Assembly (NCBI RefSeq): GCF_000174415.1
Contig: NZ_ACJM01000002.1
Span: forward strand, 163,318 to 227,317
DNA: 64,000 nucleotides
Direction of reading: 5' to 3'
From: Dethiobacter alkaliphilus AHT 1
Lineage (GTDB): Bacteria; Bacillota; Dethiobacteria; Dethiobacterales; Dethiobacteraceae
Position numbers and translations under genes: made by a program
Shown here: piece after piece, positions 7,867 to 16,171 of the stretch
Numbering within the stretch: the first letter of the stretch is position 1
Layout of the letters: every line of letters starts with the position of its first letter
The notes under the pieces: generated by a model
The model's database searches: none
What the model was told of the DNA's origin: nothing
Seen by the model: the letters and a program-made list of their open reading frames with translations, nothing else

Positions 7867-8979
7867 TTAAATCACTTCCCTTATCTTTTTCAGTATCTCT
7901 TCCGGATTGAATAATTCTCCGTCATAGCGCCAGAGGCCCACTACTTCCGTTTTTCCCTTCACTGCTCTTTCCACTTCGCCGATGATTTGCCCCATATTCA
8001 TTTCGGGCACCAGGATGCTTTTCTTATCAGCAAGAGCAGCAATTCTTTCATATGGAAAGGGCCATAATGTTCTGAGGCGAACATAACCTACAGACAAACC
8101 ACTGTCTCTGGCCAACCTTACCGCTTCCCGGGCGGGGCGGGCGGTACAGCCGTAGCAGAGGATGACCAGGTCGGCATCAGCGGCTTCTGCTTCTTCGATG
8201 CCGGGAAGTTCAGAGAGATTATTTTCTATCTTTTGATGAAGACGGTCCAAGAGACGCCGCACAACCTCTCCGTCATTGGTGGGGAAACCCTTCTCATCAT
8301 GGGCCAGGCCGGTGATGTTGTAAGCATATCCTTCACCAAAGGGAGCGAAGGGCGATACATCAGAATCTTCCGCATATGGCAGGTACAATTGGTCCGGTTC
8401 CGGTTTGCTGCGATCAATTACTCTAATCTTTGTCCTGTCCGGTTCAGCTATGTTTTCCCGCATGTGCCCCACCACTTCATCCATTAACAGAATCACCGGC
8501 TGCCGGAGCATCTCGCTTAAATTAAAAGCCTCAATGGTCAGATAATATACTTCTTCCACCGATGAGGGGCAAAGGACAATAGCAGGATGGTCCCCATGTG
8601 TTCCCCAGCGGGCCTGCATCACATCGCCCTGGGCGGGCGCGGTGGCCACACCGGTGCTGGGACCCATGCGCTGCACATTTACCAACACGCAGGGGATTTC
8701 TGCCATGGCAGCGTAGCCGAGGTTTTCCTGCATCAGGGAAAACCCTGGTCCGCTGGTAGCTGTAAAAGCCTTAGCTCCACCCACCGATGCCCCGATCATA
8801 GCGGCAATACCACCAATCTCATCTTCCATCTGGATGAACTTTCCTCCCTGCGGAGGAAGCCTGCGGGAGGCAATTTCGGCAATTTCTGTGGAAGGCGTAA
8901 TGGGATAGCCGGCATAAAACCTGGCCCCTGCCGCAATTGCGCCTTCCACACAAGCCTCGTTACCTTGCCACAGTTTCAT
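7867..8979 (-). CDS. korA: 2-oxoacid:ferredoxin oxidoreductase, alpha subunit
   Basis: 370-residue subunit holding the pyrimidine-binding half of the TPP site. Diagnostic stretches: GAIAAGARFYAGYPITPSTE at the N-terminus, EDEIGGIAAMIGASVGGAKA near residue 53, and TATSGPGFSLMQE. It begins inside the last codons of the ferredoxin gene (20-base overlap, with AAAGGAACTGG as ribosome binding site), so the cluster is one transcript. The substrate is most likely 2-oxoglutarate, feeding reduced ferredoxin or running backwards for CO2 fixation; this is inferred from gene order and subunit make-up. Confidence 0.92.
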   Translation of the reverse strand: MKLWQGNEACVEGAIAAGARFYAGYPITPSTEIAEIASRRLPPQGGKFIQMEDEIGGIAAMIGASVGGAKAFTATSGPGFSLMQENLGYAAMAEIPCVLVNVQRMGPSTGVATAPAQGDVMQARWGTHGDHPAIVLCPSSVEEVYYLTIEAFNLSEMLRQPVILLMDEVVGHMRENIAEPDRTKIRVIDRSKPEPDQLYLPYAEDSDVSPFAPFGEGYAYNITGLAHDEKGFPTNDGEVVRRLLDRLHQKIENNLSELPGIEEAEAADADLVILCYGCTARPAREAVRLARDSGLSVGYVRLRTLWPFPYERIAALADKKSILVPEMNMGQIIGEVERAVKGKTEVVGLWRYDGELFNPEEILKKIREVI

Positions 8980-9208
8980 ATTTCCAGTTCCTTTCAGGCT
9001 GAGGAATTACATGAATAGCAAAATCCGGGCAGTAAAGCTCACACTTATTACATGCCACACAATTTTCCGAATGCACCACACATGCCTTTTTGTCTTCACT
9101 CATTGCCAAAACATTTTTGGGGCAAAAATCAACACAGATTCCACAACCCTTGCACCATTCATTCTTAACAGCAATCTCCATACATGGCTTTTGTGCGGGT
9201 ATAGCCAA
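8960..9208 (-). CDS. korD: 2-oxoacid:ferredoxin oxidoreductase, delta (ferredoxin) subunit
   Basis: 82-residue 2[4Fe-4S] ferredoxin with two complete CxxCxxCxxxCP sets (WCKGCGICVDFCP near residues 19-31 and CVACNKCELYCP near 50-61). It takes electrons from the TPP subunit to a soluble ferredoxin. First gene of the kor cluster, following the GntR regulator gene by 20 bases, with AGGAGGG as ribosome binding site. Because it sits directly behind the regulator and in the same direction, the regulator probably controls the whole set. Confidence 0.9.
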   Translation of the reverse strand: MAIPAQKPCMEIAVKNEWCKGCGICVDFCPKNVLAMSEDKKACVVHSENCVACNKCELYCPDFAIHVIPQPERNWKYETVAR

Positions 9209-9228
9209 AATAGACCCTCCTTTGATTT

Positions 9229-10194
9229 TTAATTCTTTTTTTCCTCACCGCCACCGTCTCTGATAAGGGGCAAAAGCGCTTTTGCCGATCCCAGATCCAG
9301 TGTGGTGTTAAAAATTATTACCTCTTTTTTTCCCGCCACCAGTTTCTTTACTTCCTCATACCTCCCGGGTGAGACGATTATTACATCTGCATTGGCAATC
9401 ATCGCTTCCAGTTCTTCTGTTACCCTGGTAATGGTATGGCTGATACTTAAGCCGGCCAGACCGGCAGATTGCATATTGCGGTTAAATTTACTGTAAAACT
9501 CTTCGGAGGTGCTGATTAAACAAAAGTTAGTGTCCCCCGAATACTGGGCAATCTTTACAATCCCCTCCAGGCAGGGGCGGACGGCAACACCATAAACATT
9601 ACTGTTCTCATTGGCAATAAGTTCACGCACTTCCGTCAGGTGGCTGAAGGTGGTAAAAACAAAATTGGCTGCAGCGATGGTTTTCTTCATCTTTTCGTCA
9701 TACTGTCGCAGTGCGGATAAAACTACCGGTATAGTTCCCAAATGAGTCATTTCCGTGATTTCCCGGGAAAAAATCCGGGCCTGCTCAATGTTGCACTCCA
9801 CAAAAACCGCTCTTACGTTTTGCATCATTTCTTCCTTACGTCCGACCCTTTCCTGCACCATGGAAAGAAATGATTCTGTGGTAATTCCCTCGCTGAGCAC
9901 ATCGTCCAGCAAATCATCCACCCGTTCCACGAAGGCCTGCATCAGCATTTTCTGCCGCTTGGGCTGATCAACACAATTTACAAATGTGCCCCTTCCCTGG
10001 TGGGCCACCAGTACTCCTTCATTGATTAGCATATCGTAAGCATGACTGACGGTATTGCGACTGGTGTTGAGCCTGCGGGCCAACTCTCTTTCTGTGGGCA
10101 TTTTCTGCCCCGGCTTAAAATTATTATGATTTATTTCATTCAGAATCTGATTCTTTATCTCCAGATATAAAGGAGCTCTATGTTTGACATTCAT
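9229..10194 (-). CDS. GntR family transcriptional regulator
   Basis: 321-residue regulator, started at the ATG at 10194 behind AAAGGGGTGAG; the longer open frame lacks a ribosome binding site. Residues about 5-70 form the winged helix, with MPTERELARRLNTSRNTVSH as the recognition region and a GRGTFV wing. The C-terminal 180 residues are not the usual FadR, HutC or aminotransferase type; strands such as IPVVLSAL and VFTTFSHLTEV suggest a Rossmann-like sensor domain like those of periplasmic-binding proteins. Ligand unknown. It leads the kor genes and lies next to the TRAP transporter, so 2-oxoacids or dicarboxylates are reasonable guesses. Two palindromes upstream could be its operators. Confidence 0.85.
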   Translation of the reverse strand: MNVKHRAPLYLEIKNQILNEINHNNFKPGQKMPTERELARRLNTSRNTVSHAYDMLINEGVLVAHQGRGTFVNCVDQPKRQKMLMQAFVERVDDLLDDVLSEGITTESFLSMVQERVGRKEEMMQNVRAVFVECNIEQARIFSREITEMTHLGTIPVVLSALRQYDEKMKKTIAAANFVFTTFSHLTEVRELIANENSNVYGVAVRPCLEGIVKIAQYSGDTNFCLISTSEEFYSKFNRNMQSAGLAGLSISHTITRVTEELEAMIANADVIIVSPGRYEEVKKLVAGKKEVIIFNTTLDLGSAKALLPLIRDGGGEEKKN

Positions 10195-10215
10195 GATTGG
10201 CTCACCCCTTTGTAA

Positions 10216-10234
10216 TCCAATATGGCTAATTGGA
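10216..10234. promoter_or_regulatory. Candidate GntR operator, proximal
   Basis: Inverted repeat TCCAAT-N7-ATTGGA lying 22 bases upstream of the regulator ATG, where a bound dimer would block transcription into the gene. It shares the CCAAT/ATTGG arms with the palindrome at 10416-10430. Confidence 0.45.
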
Positions 10235-10415
10235 CCTTTCTGAGTACATTTTACCATGGGGCGAAATAACTGGCTATTTTGATACCATAGTATGCTGACC
10301 CACTTATCCTGTTCTGCTTTATTTAGTTAATTAATACTTTTGTTATCGTTCACTTATTCACTATTTCGCAAATTATCTGTTATTTTAATCACAATATTGG
10401 CCTTATTTTCATAGT

Positions 10416-10430
10416 CCAATTGATAATTGG
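10416..10430. promoter_or_regulatory. Candidate GntR operator, distal
   Basis: Perfect inverted repeat CCAATT-GAT-AATTGG in the A+T-rich 279-bp region between the TRAP terminator and the regulator. Same arm sequence as the proximal palindrome, about 190 bp away. Binding is inferred only from symmetry and position. Confidence 0.4.
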
Positions 10431-10472
10431 CTCTATATTATTAGTGCCAACTAAGAAAGCCAAAAAAAAAGA

Positions 10473-10504
10473 AAGCCTGTCTGTGCAGCTGCACAGACAG
10501 GCTT
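10473..10504 (-). terminator. Intrinsic terminator after the TRAP permease gene
   Basis: Perfect 32-bp palindrome (16-base arms starting AAGCCTGTC) followed by a nine-T run on the minus strand. One of the strongest terminators in the window. Confidence 0.93.
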
Positions 10505-10518
10505 CTGAAAAACTAAAG

Positions 10519-12462
10519 TTAGCTTACACTGATCCCTTCGGACATATCGTCACGGCGCTTGGCAATATATTCCAGAATCATAATCAGGGCAATCAGCGCA
10601 GCACCGATTATATCTAACATAATTGTGGGACTCATCAAAAGTACACACCCTACAGCCAAAACAGCTCTGTGCCACCAGGGCATTACCCGAATAAAGTAAC
10701 CCTGCATGGCAGCGCCCATCAAGCCGCAGGCGATAAACACCGTGGGGAACACGATGAGCATTTCAGACAGCGGTGCATCAAGAATTATGGCCGGGTAGTA
10801 AATTATGAGAAACGGTATAATATACGCCGTTATCCCCATCTTCATCGCCTCCCAGCCCGTTCGCAGCGGATCAGCGCCGGCCAGTCCGGCAGCAGCATAG
10901 GCAGCCAGACCTACAGGAGGCGTGATGTCGGCATCCGTTCCGAAGTAAAGTATGAACAGGTGAGCCGCCATGAGCGGAGCTCCCAGATTAACAAGAGCCG
11001 GGGCAACAAGGGTAGCAAGGATAATGTACTTGGCTGTGGTGGGAACCCCCATCCCCAATAACAGCGAGGCAATCATGGTCAGAGGCAAGGCCATCCATAA
11101 CTGGCCGCCGGCCAGTTGCTCAATAATTCCGGAGAATTTTAGGCCCAGCCCTGTCATGGTGACCATACCGATAATGATACCGGCTATGGCACAGGCAGCA
11201 CCAACCTCCAGGGCCTTGATAACGCCGTCGGAAACTGTTTCAAAGATATCTTTGGGATACATGCGGGTTTCTTTTTTGATCCAGCTGAGCAAGACAGTGA
11301 GGATAATGGCATAAAACACAGAACTTGCCGGAGAACGACCCACAAACAACATATATACCAATAAGAAAAGCGGCAGAAAATAATAAAAACCGCCTTTTAG
11401 TGTTTCAAACATATTGGGCAGCTCAGACTTAGGCAATCCCACTAAGCCGTCTTTTTTTGCCCGGTAGTGAATCATAAAAAAAGTTGTGGCAAAATACATA
11501 AAGGCAGGAAACGCAGCTGCTACCATGACGTCGCGGTAGGGTACTCCGATCATTTCCGCCATAACAAAGGCTGCTGCACCCATTACAGGAGGCAGAATCT
11601 GGCCGCCGGTGGACGCATCCGCTTCCACACCTCCGGCAAAAGCCGGATCATAGCCCAACTTCTTCATCAGTGGGATAGTAAACGTCCCGGTGGTAACAAC
11701 GTTGGCCGTTGAACTACCGGTAATAGAACCAATCATGGCACTAAAAACAACAGAGGCTTTAGCAGGCCCGCCAACATACTTTCCGGTGAGAGCCAAAGAT
11801 AAATCCTTAAAAAACACTCCTGCTCCACATTTGTCCAAAAAGGAGCCAAAAATAATAAACAATATAATGAACCTAGCATAAACTCCCATGGGCAGGCCGA
11901 ATATGCCGGCATCGGTCAGGTACAGATATGGAAAAATGCGTGAAAAATCATATCCTCGATGAATAAGGATACCGGGCATGCTTTGACCAAAATAGGCGTA
12001 GATTAAAAAGGTTACTGCAACCACGATAATCGGCCAGCCTACAGTACGTCTGGCCGCTTCTATGACCAAAAATACCAATACTCCACCCAGCACAATGTCC
12101 GACATAATAGGAGCCCCTGCCCTACTGGCTATGGCACCGTAATTTAGAAGAACATTTAGGCCTACCACAAAGGTAAGCAGAATACAAACCAGATCCCAAA
12201 GCTGTGGGCGGTGCGGTACAGACCTTCTGCTGGCAGGGTATAGCATAAAAATCAGCGGAAAAATCATCGTTAAGTTTAATGTCCTAAACATCTGGGCAAA
12301 TGGCGGGCCGGCATAGGCGGTATAAATATGGTACAAGCCTACAAGGGCTGCGTAGACGGTGACCAATAAACGCCAGTTACCCTCAAAATGACGATATTTG
12401 CCTTGTAGAGCTTCGGTGAATTTGCTTTCTGCAACCTTATCCATGTAATCGCGGATAACCAT
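10519..12462 (-). CDS. TRAP transporter fused permease (DctQ-DctM type)
   Basis: 647-residue integral membrane protein joining the small and large TRAP subunits, as is usual for TAXI-type systems. The start at 12462 follows AAGGAGTGG; the longer frame has none. About 16 membrane helices are visible. Typical large-subunit motifs are KASVVFSAMIGSITGSSTAN and GMGVPTTAKYIILATLVAPA. It moves an organic acid or amino acid captured by the TAXI binding protein, driven by Na+ or H+. Encoded with the binding protein and DUF1850 gene, although a terminator sits between it and DUF1850. Confidence 0.93.
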   Translation of the reverse strand: MVIRDYMDKVAESKFTEALQGKYRHFEGNWRLLVTVYAALVGLYHIYTAYAGPPFAQMFRTLNLTMIFPLIFMLYPASRRSVPHRPQLWDLVCILLTFVVGLNVLLNYGAIASRAGAPIMSDIVLGGVLVFLVIEAARRTVGWPIIVVAVTFLIYAYFGQSMPGILIHRGYDFSRIFPYLYLTDAGIFGLPMGVYARFIILFIIFGSFLDKCGAGVFFKDLSLALTGKYVGGPAKASVVFSAMIGSITGSSTANVVTTGTFTIPLMKKLGYDPAFAGGVEADASTGGQILPPVMGAAAFVMAEMIGVPYRDVMVAAAFPAFMYFATTFFMIHYRAKKDGLVGLPKSELPNMFETLKGGFYYFLPLFLLVYMLFVGRSPASSVFYAIILTVLLSWIKKETRMYPKDIFETVSDGVIKALEVGAACAIAGIIIGMVTMTGLGLKFSGIIEQLAGGQLWMALPLTMIASLLLGMGVPTTAKYIILATLVAPALVNLGAPLMAAHLFILYFGTDADITPPVGLAAYAAAGLAGADPLRTGWEAMKMGITAYIIPFLIIYYPAIILDAPLSEMLIVFPTVFIACGLMGAAMQGYFIRVMPWWHRAVLAVGCVLLMSPTIMLDIIGAALIALIMILEYIAKRRDDMSEGISVS

Positions 12463-12545
12463 GAACCCACTCCTTCCTATCACCGTCCCAAGTTAATAGC
12501 TTGCTGCGGCATAAGTTCATATAAGCTTTGTTATTTGTGGAAAAA

Positions 12546-12586
12546 AGACCCTGCCCCGGGGAAATAAGTCCCTGGGAGCAGGGTGT
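12546..12586 (-). terminator. Terminator-like hairpin between DUF1850 gene and TRAP permease
   Basis: ACCCTGC / GCAGGGT stem with an inner CCCGGG/CCC pairing, then six T on the minus strand. It may lower permease expression relative to the binding protein. Confidence 0.7.
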
Positions 12587-12602
12587 TCTTGCATCATCAG
12601 GG

Positions 12603-13037
12603 CTATTTCTTAACTGTAATCCGAACCAAAAGAGACGTGCCACCCGGCGCCAGGTCCGAGAGCAATATTTTTTTGTCCCGAATCTGAAACTCCTGGGGGA
12701 CGGTCCACGCTACCCGGAAGGGCAGTTCGGCAAATGAACGGTCATAACCGGTAATCCGGACCATGTCCCCCGTTGTATCCACATCCAGGCCGGAACCAAA
12801 TTCCAGCCCGGCACCATACCAGGCATAGCGCTCTTCCACCAGATGAAGCAGGCCGTCATCCTTTACAATAAAGGACTGCTCCACCGGGGTCCCGTCGGAG
12901 GAGTGAATATAACTATACTCAATTTCCTCTCCCGCTTCAACAGGAATCACAGTTAAAACTTCGTTATCTTCTCTGCTGACAATCTCAAAAGAAAATGCTG
13001 ATGTACTATTACTGCTCCTGAAAGAATCTCTCTGCAC
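12603..13037 (-). CDS. DUF1850 domain protein, TRAP-associated
   Basis: 144-residue protein matching DUF1850 by its layout: FSFEIV...F(T/S)YIHSSDGTPVEQSFIV, then YAWYGAGLEFG and a C-terminal LVRITVKK strand. Proteins of this family are encoded almost only between TAXI binding proteins and fused TRAP permeases, and their exact role is unknown. The first codons overlap the end of the TAXI gene by 29 bases, so a later start or translational coupling is likely. I see no clear signal peptide in the predicted form, though relatives often have a hydrophobic N-terminus. Confidence 0.75.
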   Translation of the reverse strand: MQRDSFRSSNSTSAFSFEIVSREDNEVLTVIPVEAGEEIEYSYIHSSDGTPVEQSFIVKDDGLLHLVEERYAWYGAGLEFGSGLDVDTTGDMVRITGYDRSFAELPFRVAWTVPQEFQIRDKKILLSDLAPGGTSLLVRITVKK

Positions 13038-14001
13038 CGGGATGCAGCGGAATGGGGGATACGGCGGAATCCTGAACGTTCATCAGGCCTGCCACCTGGT
13101 GAATGCCCACCAGTTCATTAAGAGAAGCTTCCTTAAACATGGCTTCAACCAATGCATAGGCAAAGTCTTCATCCATGTCTGCATGTACCAACATCAGGTT
13201 ACCTACAGTCAAAGCGCTAACATCTTCGTCAAGGCCGTATACACCGGCGGGGATAACACCTTTGGTGAAGTACGGGTAGTCAGCGATGATGGCATCTAAG
13301 AGCTCATCTTCGATGGGGATGAAGCGAATGTCTTTGGTTGTCATAATTTCTTCCACAACAGCGCCGGGATGGGCGAAGTTATAGAATACCGCATCTACCT
13401 GCCCGTCTTTTAGGGCATCGGCTGCTTCAGGCTGGGAGAAGTTCCGTGTATTTACTTCATCACGGATTCCTGCAGCTTCCAGAATGATGTAGGAAGTTAC
13501 TTCTGCGCCGCTGCCTGCAGCGTCAACGCTAACGGTTTTGCCTACCAGATCTTCTACGGAGTAAATATCGGAATCGGCACCTACAATCAGATGCTGTGCT
13601 GCGGGATACATGGAGAACAAAGCAACTACGTCCTGCTGATCCCCGTCAAAATCTCCCTGGCCTGCGTATGCGTCATAGGCAACGTTGGCCATGGCCATAC
13701 CCATTTCGGAAGCACCACTGCCTACCAAACGGGAGTTTTCTACCGATGCGCCGGTGGATTCGGACTGAGCAAAAACACCTTCAACATTGTCTGTAATAAC
13801 CTTGGCCATCCCTGCACCCAGGGGGAAGTACGCGCCACCGGGGCTACCGGAAGCAATGCTGATGAAACTGGGGGAAGCATCTCCGGTATCATTGTTATCA
13901 CCGTTTACATTCCCGTTTCCTTCGCCACAACCTGTCAGTGCAGTCACCATAACGGCAACAACAAAGATCAGCGTTATGAACATCGTCCATTTTTTCTTCA
14001 T
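13009..14001 (-). CDS. TAXI family TRAP transporter solute-binding lipoprotein
   Basis: 330-residue extracytoplasmic receptor started at the ATG at 14001 (GAGAGGAGAGGG upstream). Its N-terminus is a lipoprotein signal: MKKKW, a hydrophobic stretch, then LTGC with lipidated Cys at about residue 25, followed by an Asn/Gly/Asp linker. The mature part begins with SIASGSPGGAYFPLGAGMAK, the family signature, and includes VGKTVSVDAAGSGAEVTS. It captures the substrate and hands it to the fused permease. TAXI substrates in characterised systems include glutamate and other small organic acids; which one here is unknown. Confidence 0.93.
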   Translation of the reverse strand: MKKKWTMFITLIFVVAVMVTALTGCGEGNGNVNGDNNDTGDASPSFISIASGSPGGAYFPLGAGMAKVITDNVEGVFAQSESTGASVENSRLVGSGASEMGMAMANVAYDAYAGQGDFDGDQQDVVALFSMYPAAQHLIVGADSDIYSVEDLVGKTVSVDAAGSGAEVTSYIILEAAGIRDEVNTRNFSQPEAADALKDGQVDAVFYNFAHPGAVVEEIMTTKDIRFIPIEDELLDAIIADYPYFTKGVIPAGVYGLDEDVSALTVGNLMLVHADMDEDFAYALVEAMFKEASLNELVGIHQVAGLMNVQDSAVSPIPLHPGAERFFQEQ

Positions 14002-14125
14002 TAAACCCTCTCCTCTCTTTTTTAAGTATATATTCAGCTTTTCAGCCATATATTCGATTCTACCTGCCTTGTGATTTTTCCTGCTTGTAGGGCCAAATAT
14101 TTTCAGACAACAAGGAAAAACAAAA

Positions 14126-14160
14126 AAAGCCTGTGCACCATATGGCGACACAGACTTCTT
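14126..14160 (-). terminator. Terminator-like hairpin after the YlbF-family gene
   Basis: AAGCCTGTG paired with CACAGACTT (one mismatch) followed by a minus-strand T-tract. It separates the YlbF-family gene from the TAXI operon. Confidence 0.6.
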
Positions 14161-14162
14161 TT

Positions 14163-14498
14163 TTAGCTGAATAATTCCTGGCTAATGACCTTATTAGCCT
14201 CTTCCATAACTTTGCCAAACGCTTCCTGGGCCTGAAACAACTGCTTAAGTGTTTCATTTTGCATTGCCTTCTGCTGTGCCAGCTGCATTTGCTGGATATC
14301 TTCCTGTCCCGGGGGAATTCCCTGAGACTGAGCCTGCTGAAGCTTTTGCTGGCTTTGTTCCATTTCGGAAACCAGTTCCTGGGCTGCAGGGTCAAGCTTA
14401 ATTCGGGCATGAGCCGCATTAAGGTTGGCGTATTCTTCGGTCTCTTTAATTGCATTTGCCAATTCTTTGGCTGAGTTTTCTACACTAATGGTTCTCAC
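14163..14498 (-). CDS. YlbF/YmcA family regulator protein
   Basis: 111-residue all-helical protein. The N-terminal segment VENSAKELANAIKETEEYANLNAAHARIK and the C-terminal EAFGKVMEEANKVISQEL match the YlbF/YmcA (DUF964) family, whose Bacillus members form a complex that modulates RNase Y action and development. A Gln-rich central part (about residues 46-80) is characteristic of the anaerobe branch. It is transcribed alone. Whether the RNase Y link holds here cannot be told. Confidence 0.8.
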   Translation of the reverse strand: MRTISVENSAKELANAIKETEEYANLNAAHARIKLDPAAQELVSEMEQSQQKLQQAQSQGIPPGQEDIQQMQLAQQKAMQNETLKQLFQAQEAFGKVMEEANKVISQELFS

Positions 14499-14568
14499 CT
14501 CCCATCTTTATGCTATTCTTGCCAATATGCCCAATTCCTTTTTTTTTAATCAAATTTTGGCCTTATAT

Positions 14569-15114
14569 TCAGTGCTGCAGCTGGGGCATATCTCTTTGGG
14601 TGCGCAGGGAACCGGTCACAGTATAATCATAGCCCTGATCTTTGGGGCGCCTGACGTATTGGGGAATGCAAACTTCCACCGGTAAACGGTAATCCTCCAG
14701 CACAGGCAGTTGGCCGCTGATTGCCGACCCTTCCAGCACTGTTATGGCAACTTTTTTGCCAAAGTTCAGGTTGCGGCATTTATTCCTCAACTCTTCAAGA
14801 TTTTCTTTTTTGACATCGGCGTTCAGGTCAGCCTTGTCTCCTCCCACACCGTGAATATACCTTTCTGCCAGGTCCACAAAGTCTTTGTTTTTCACCACAT
14901 ACAAAGCAATCATCATTAAACCGTCTTCCAGCACGCTGTCACTGCGGGGAACCCAGGTCACACAGGAACCGTTTAACTCCGTTTGCTCAATTCCCGTTTC
15001 CTGCAAAAACCAAACGGGTTTTTCCTCTTCGATGAGATACATACTGTGTGTAGCATAGATACCATCTTTAGTTGAAGAACGACCAATAAGCAAGCTGGCA
15101 GTAATATTTGACAT
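14569..15114 (-). CDS. Conserved-looking protein of unknown function
   Basis: 181 residues, started at the ATG at 15114 behind AAAGGGG. The open frame reaches 46 codons further but that part is only repeat copy B read in frame. I do not recognise the family. Visible: a beta-rich N-terminal half with an acidic LIEEEKPVWFLQETG hairpin and a polar helix (KKENLEELRNKCRNLNFG), then a C-terminal part with four Pro and a basic QYVRRPKDQ stretch. No signal peptide or membrane segment. Isolated gene, so there is no context for its role. Confidence 0.6.
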   Translation of the reverse strand: MSNITASLLIGRSSTKDGIYATHSMYLIEEEKPVWFLQETGIEQTELNGSCVTWVPRSDSVLEDGLMMIALYVVKNKDFVDLAERYIHGVGGDKADLNADVKKENLEELRNKCRNLNFGKKVAITVLEGSAISGQLPVLEDYRLPVEVCIPQYVRRPKDQGYDYTVTGSLRTQRDMPQLQH

Positions 15115-15143
15115 ACGGACAACCCCTTTCAATAGACTTTTTT

Positions 15144-15230
15144 TATACCGGAAATTATAGCGCTTCACAGTTTGCGAAGCTGCTAATGAAACCGGTATAG
15201 AAAAGCACGCGTAGAGGAACCGTGCCTTTC
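15144..15230 (-). repeat. Dispersed 97-bp structured element, copy B (inverted)
   Basis: The only copy in reverse orientation. Outer stem TATACCGG / CCGGTATA (8 bp, perfect), inner hairpin GCTTCGCA / TGTGAAGC and a first hairpin GCACG / CGTGC. The outer stem differs from copy A by a compensatory T-to-C and A-to-G change. It lies 30 bases upstream of the unknown gene starting at 15114. Confidence 0.8.
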
Positions 15231-15304
15231 TAATATGGTTGCCATACACCACCAGTATATACCGTTCAAATTTTCGTCAAAAAAATTTAAAATTTTTAAC
15301 TTAT

Positions 15305-15334
15305 TTGCAGGGTTAATCCACCGAAAGGTAGAAT
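15305..15334 (+). promoter_or_regulatory. Probable promoter of the tetraheme cytochrome gene
   Basis: -35 TTGCAG (15305-15310), 18-base spacer, -10 TAGAAT (15329-15334), 48 bases upstream of the start codon. Confidence 0.5.
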
Positions 15335-15382
15335 ATTTATTTCTTGGTATCATTTTTAATCTTTTCCAATGAGGAGGTACTT

Positions 15383-15766
15383 ATGGATAAGAAAACAACG
15401 CAGTTTTTAATTTTTTCACTTGTGGTAATGGTTCTGTTCGGTTTCCTGGTTAGAGGGGTAATTCTGGCTCCAAAGCAGGCTGTAGCAGGCCCGGTTTTGG
15501 AAAGCCATGACTTGGGGCCACGTTATGAAGATACTTGCGATGTCTGCCACAGAAATGAAATCGAATTCCACGAAGATCTCTTCGGGTATTTTGATGACTG
15601 TATGCTGTGCCATGGTGGAGAGATTGTTACGCCTCACGGCACCACCGGGAATTTTGAATACTGCCTGGGTTGCCACGACGATATTGTTCCGTCCCATGAC
15701 GAAATGTTCCCGTTCGATGATGCCAGCTACGAAGCAGATTGCCTTGGTTGCCACCCTGCTAACTAA
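15383..15766 (+). CDS. Membrane-anchored tetraheme cytochrome c
   Basis: 127 residues, started at the ATG at 15383 behind GAGGAGG. Residues 8-27 form a signal/anchor helix, so the rest lies outside the membrane. Four CxxCH heme sites occur at residues 52-56, 73-77, 94-98 and 120-124. Four further His (42, 63, 85, 105) alternate with them and could give bis-His coordination to all four hemes, as in small low-potential tetraheme cytochromes. It should shuttle electrons between a quinol oxidase-type membrane enzyme and an outer acceptor. No cytochrome maturation genes are nearby; the gene is alone and ends in a strong terminator. Confidence 0.88.
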   Translation: MDKKTTQFLIFSLVVMVLFGFLVRGVILAPKQAVAGPVLESHDLGPRYEDTCDVCHRNEIEFHEDLFGYFDDCMLCHGGEIVTPHGTTGNFEYCLGCHDDIVPSHDEMFPFDDASYEADCLGCHPAN

Positions 15767-15811
15767 CAGCCGACACCACGAAAACACAACCAAAGAAGTA
15801 CGCTGATACCA

Positions 15812-15845
15812 AAATGGTCCCGGAGCTTAGGCTCCGGGACCATTT
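15812..15845. terminator. Bidirectional terminator after the cytochrome gene
   Basis: Perfect 15-bp stem AAATGGTCCCGGAGC with a TTAG loop, flanked by T-tracts on both sides, serving the cytochrome gene and the convergent small gene. Confidence 0.9.
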
Positions 15846-15846
15846 C

Positions 15847-16128
15847 TTAATGCAGAGTTTCTTTTATACTGTCATACAACCTGCGAGCCTGTGCAATACA
15901 CTGCATTCTCTTTTCATTGGATAGCTGTGGTGCTTTTTTTAATATTATGCTTTGCACAATTATCACATATTGCTCCCTGGTCAAAGCAGCAAATTGCTGT
16001 GGATCATTTTTGCTGAGGAACCTTAGTTCATCCTCCATGTGCCTGATTAAACTCGTTGTTTCACCAATCATTTCCGCATCCTCAGACGAAGACTTAAAAA
16101 CTGCCGCCACATGATCAATTAAACCCAT
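15847..16128 (-). CDS. Small helical protein of unknown function
   Basis: 93 residues, not recognised. It is predicted almost wholly helical, with an acidic first half (SSSEDAEMIGETTSLIRHMEDELRF in part) and a basic end (NEKRMQCIAQARRLYDSIK). No signal peptide or membrane segment. It ends at the terminator shared with the cytochrome gene and follows the penicillin-binding protein gene by 43 bases, so it may be the second gene of that transcript. A ribosome binding site (GGGAGGC) supports translation. Confidence 0.55.
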   Translation of the reverse strand: MGLIDHVAAVFKSSSEDAEMIGETTSLIRHMEDELRFLSKNDPQQFAALTREQYVIIVQSIILKKAPQLSNEKRMQCIAQARRLYDSIKETLH

Positions 16129-16171
16129 GACGCTTGCCTCCCGTTATGTTATATGCTTATTTTATACCAGT

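Noticed and set aside
15115..15252. N-terminal extension of the unknown gene ending at 14569
   Set aside because: The stretch is repeat copy B read in frame; the ATG at 15114 has its own ribosome binding site.
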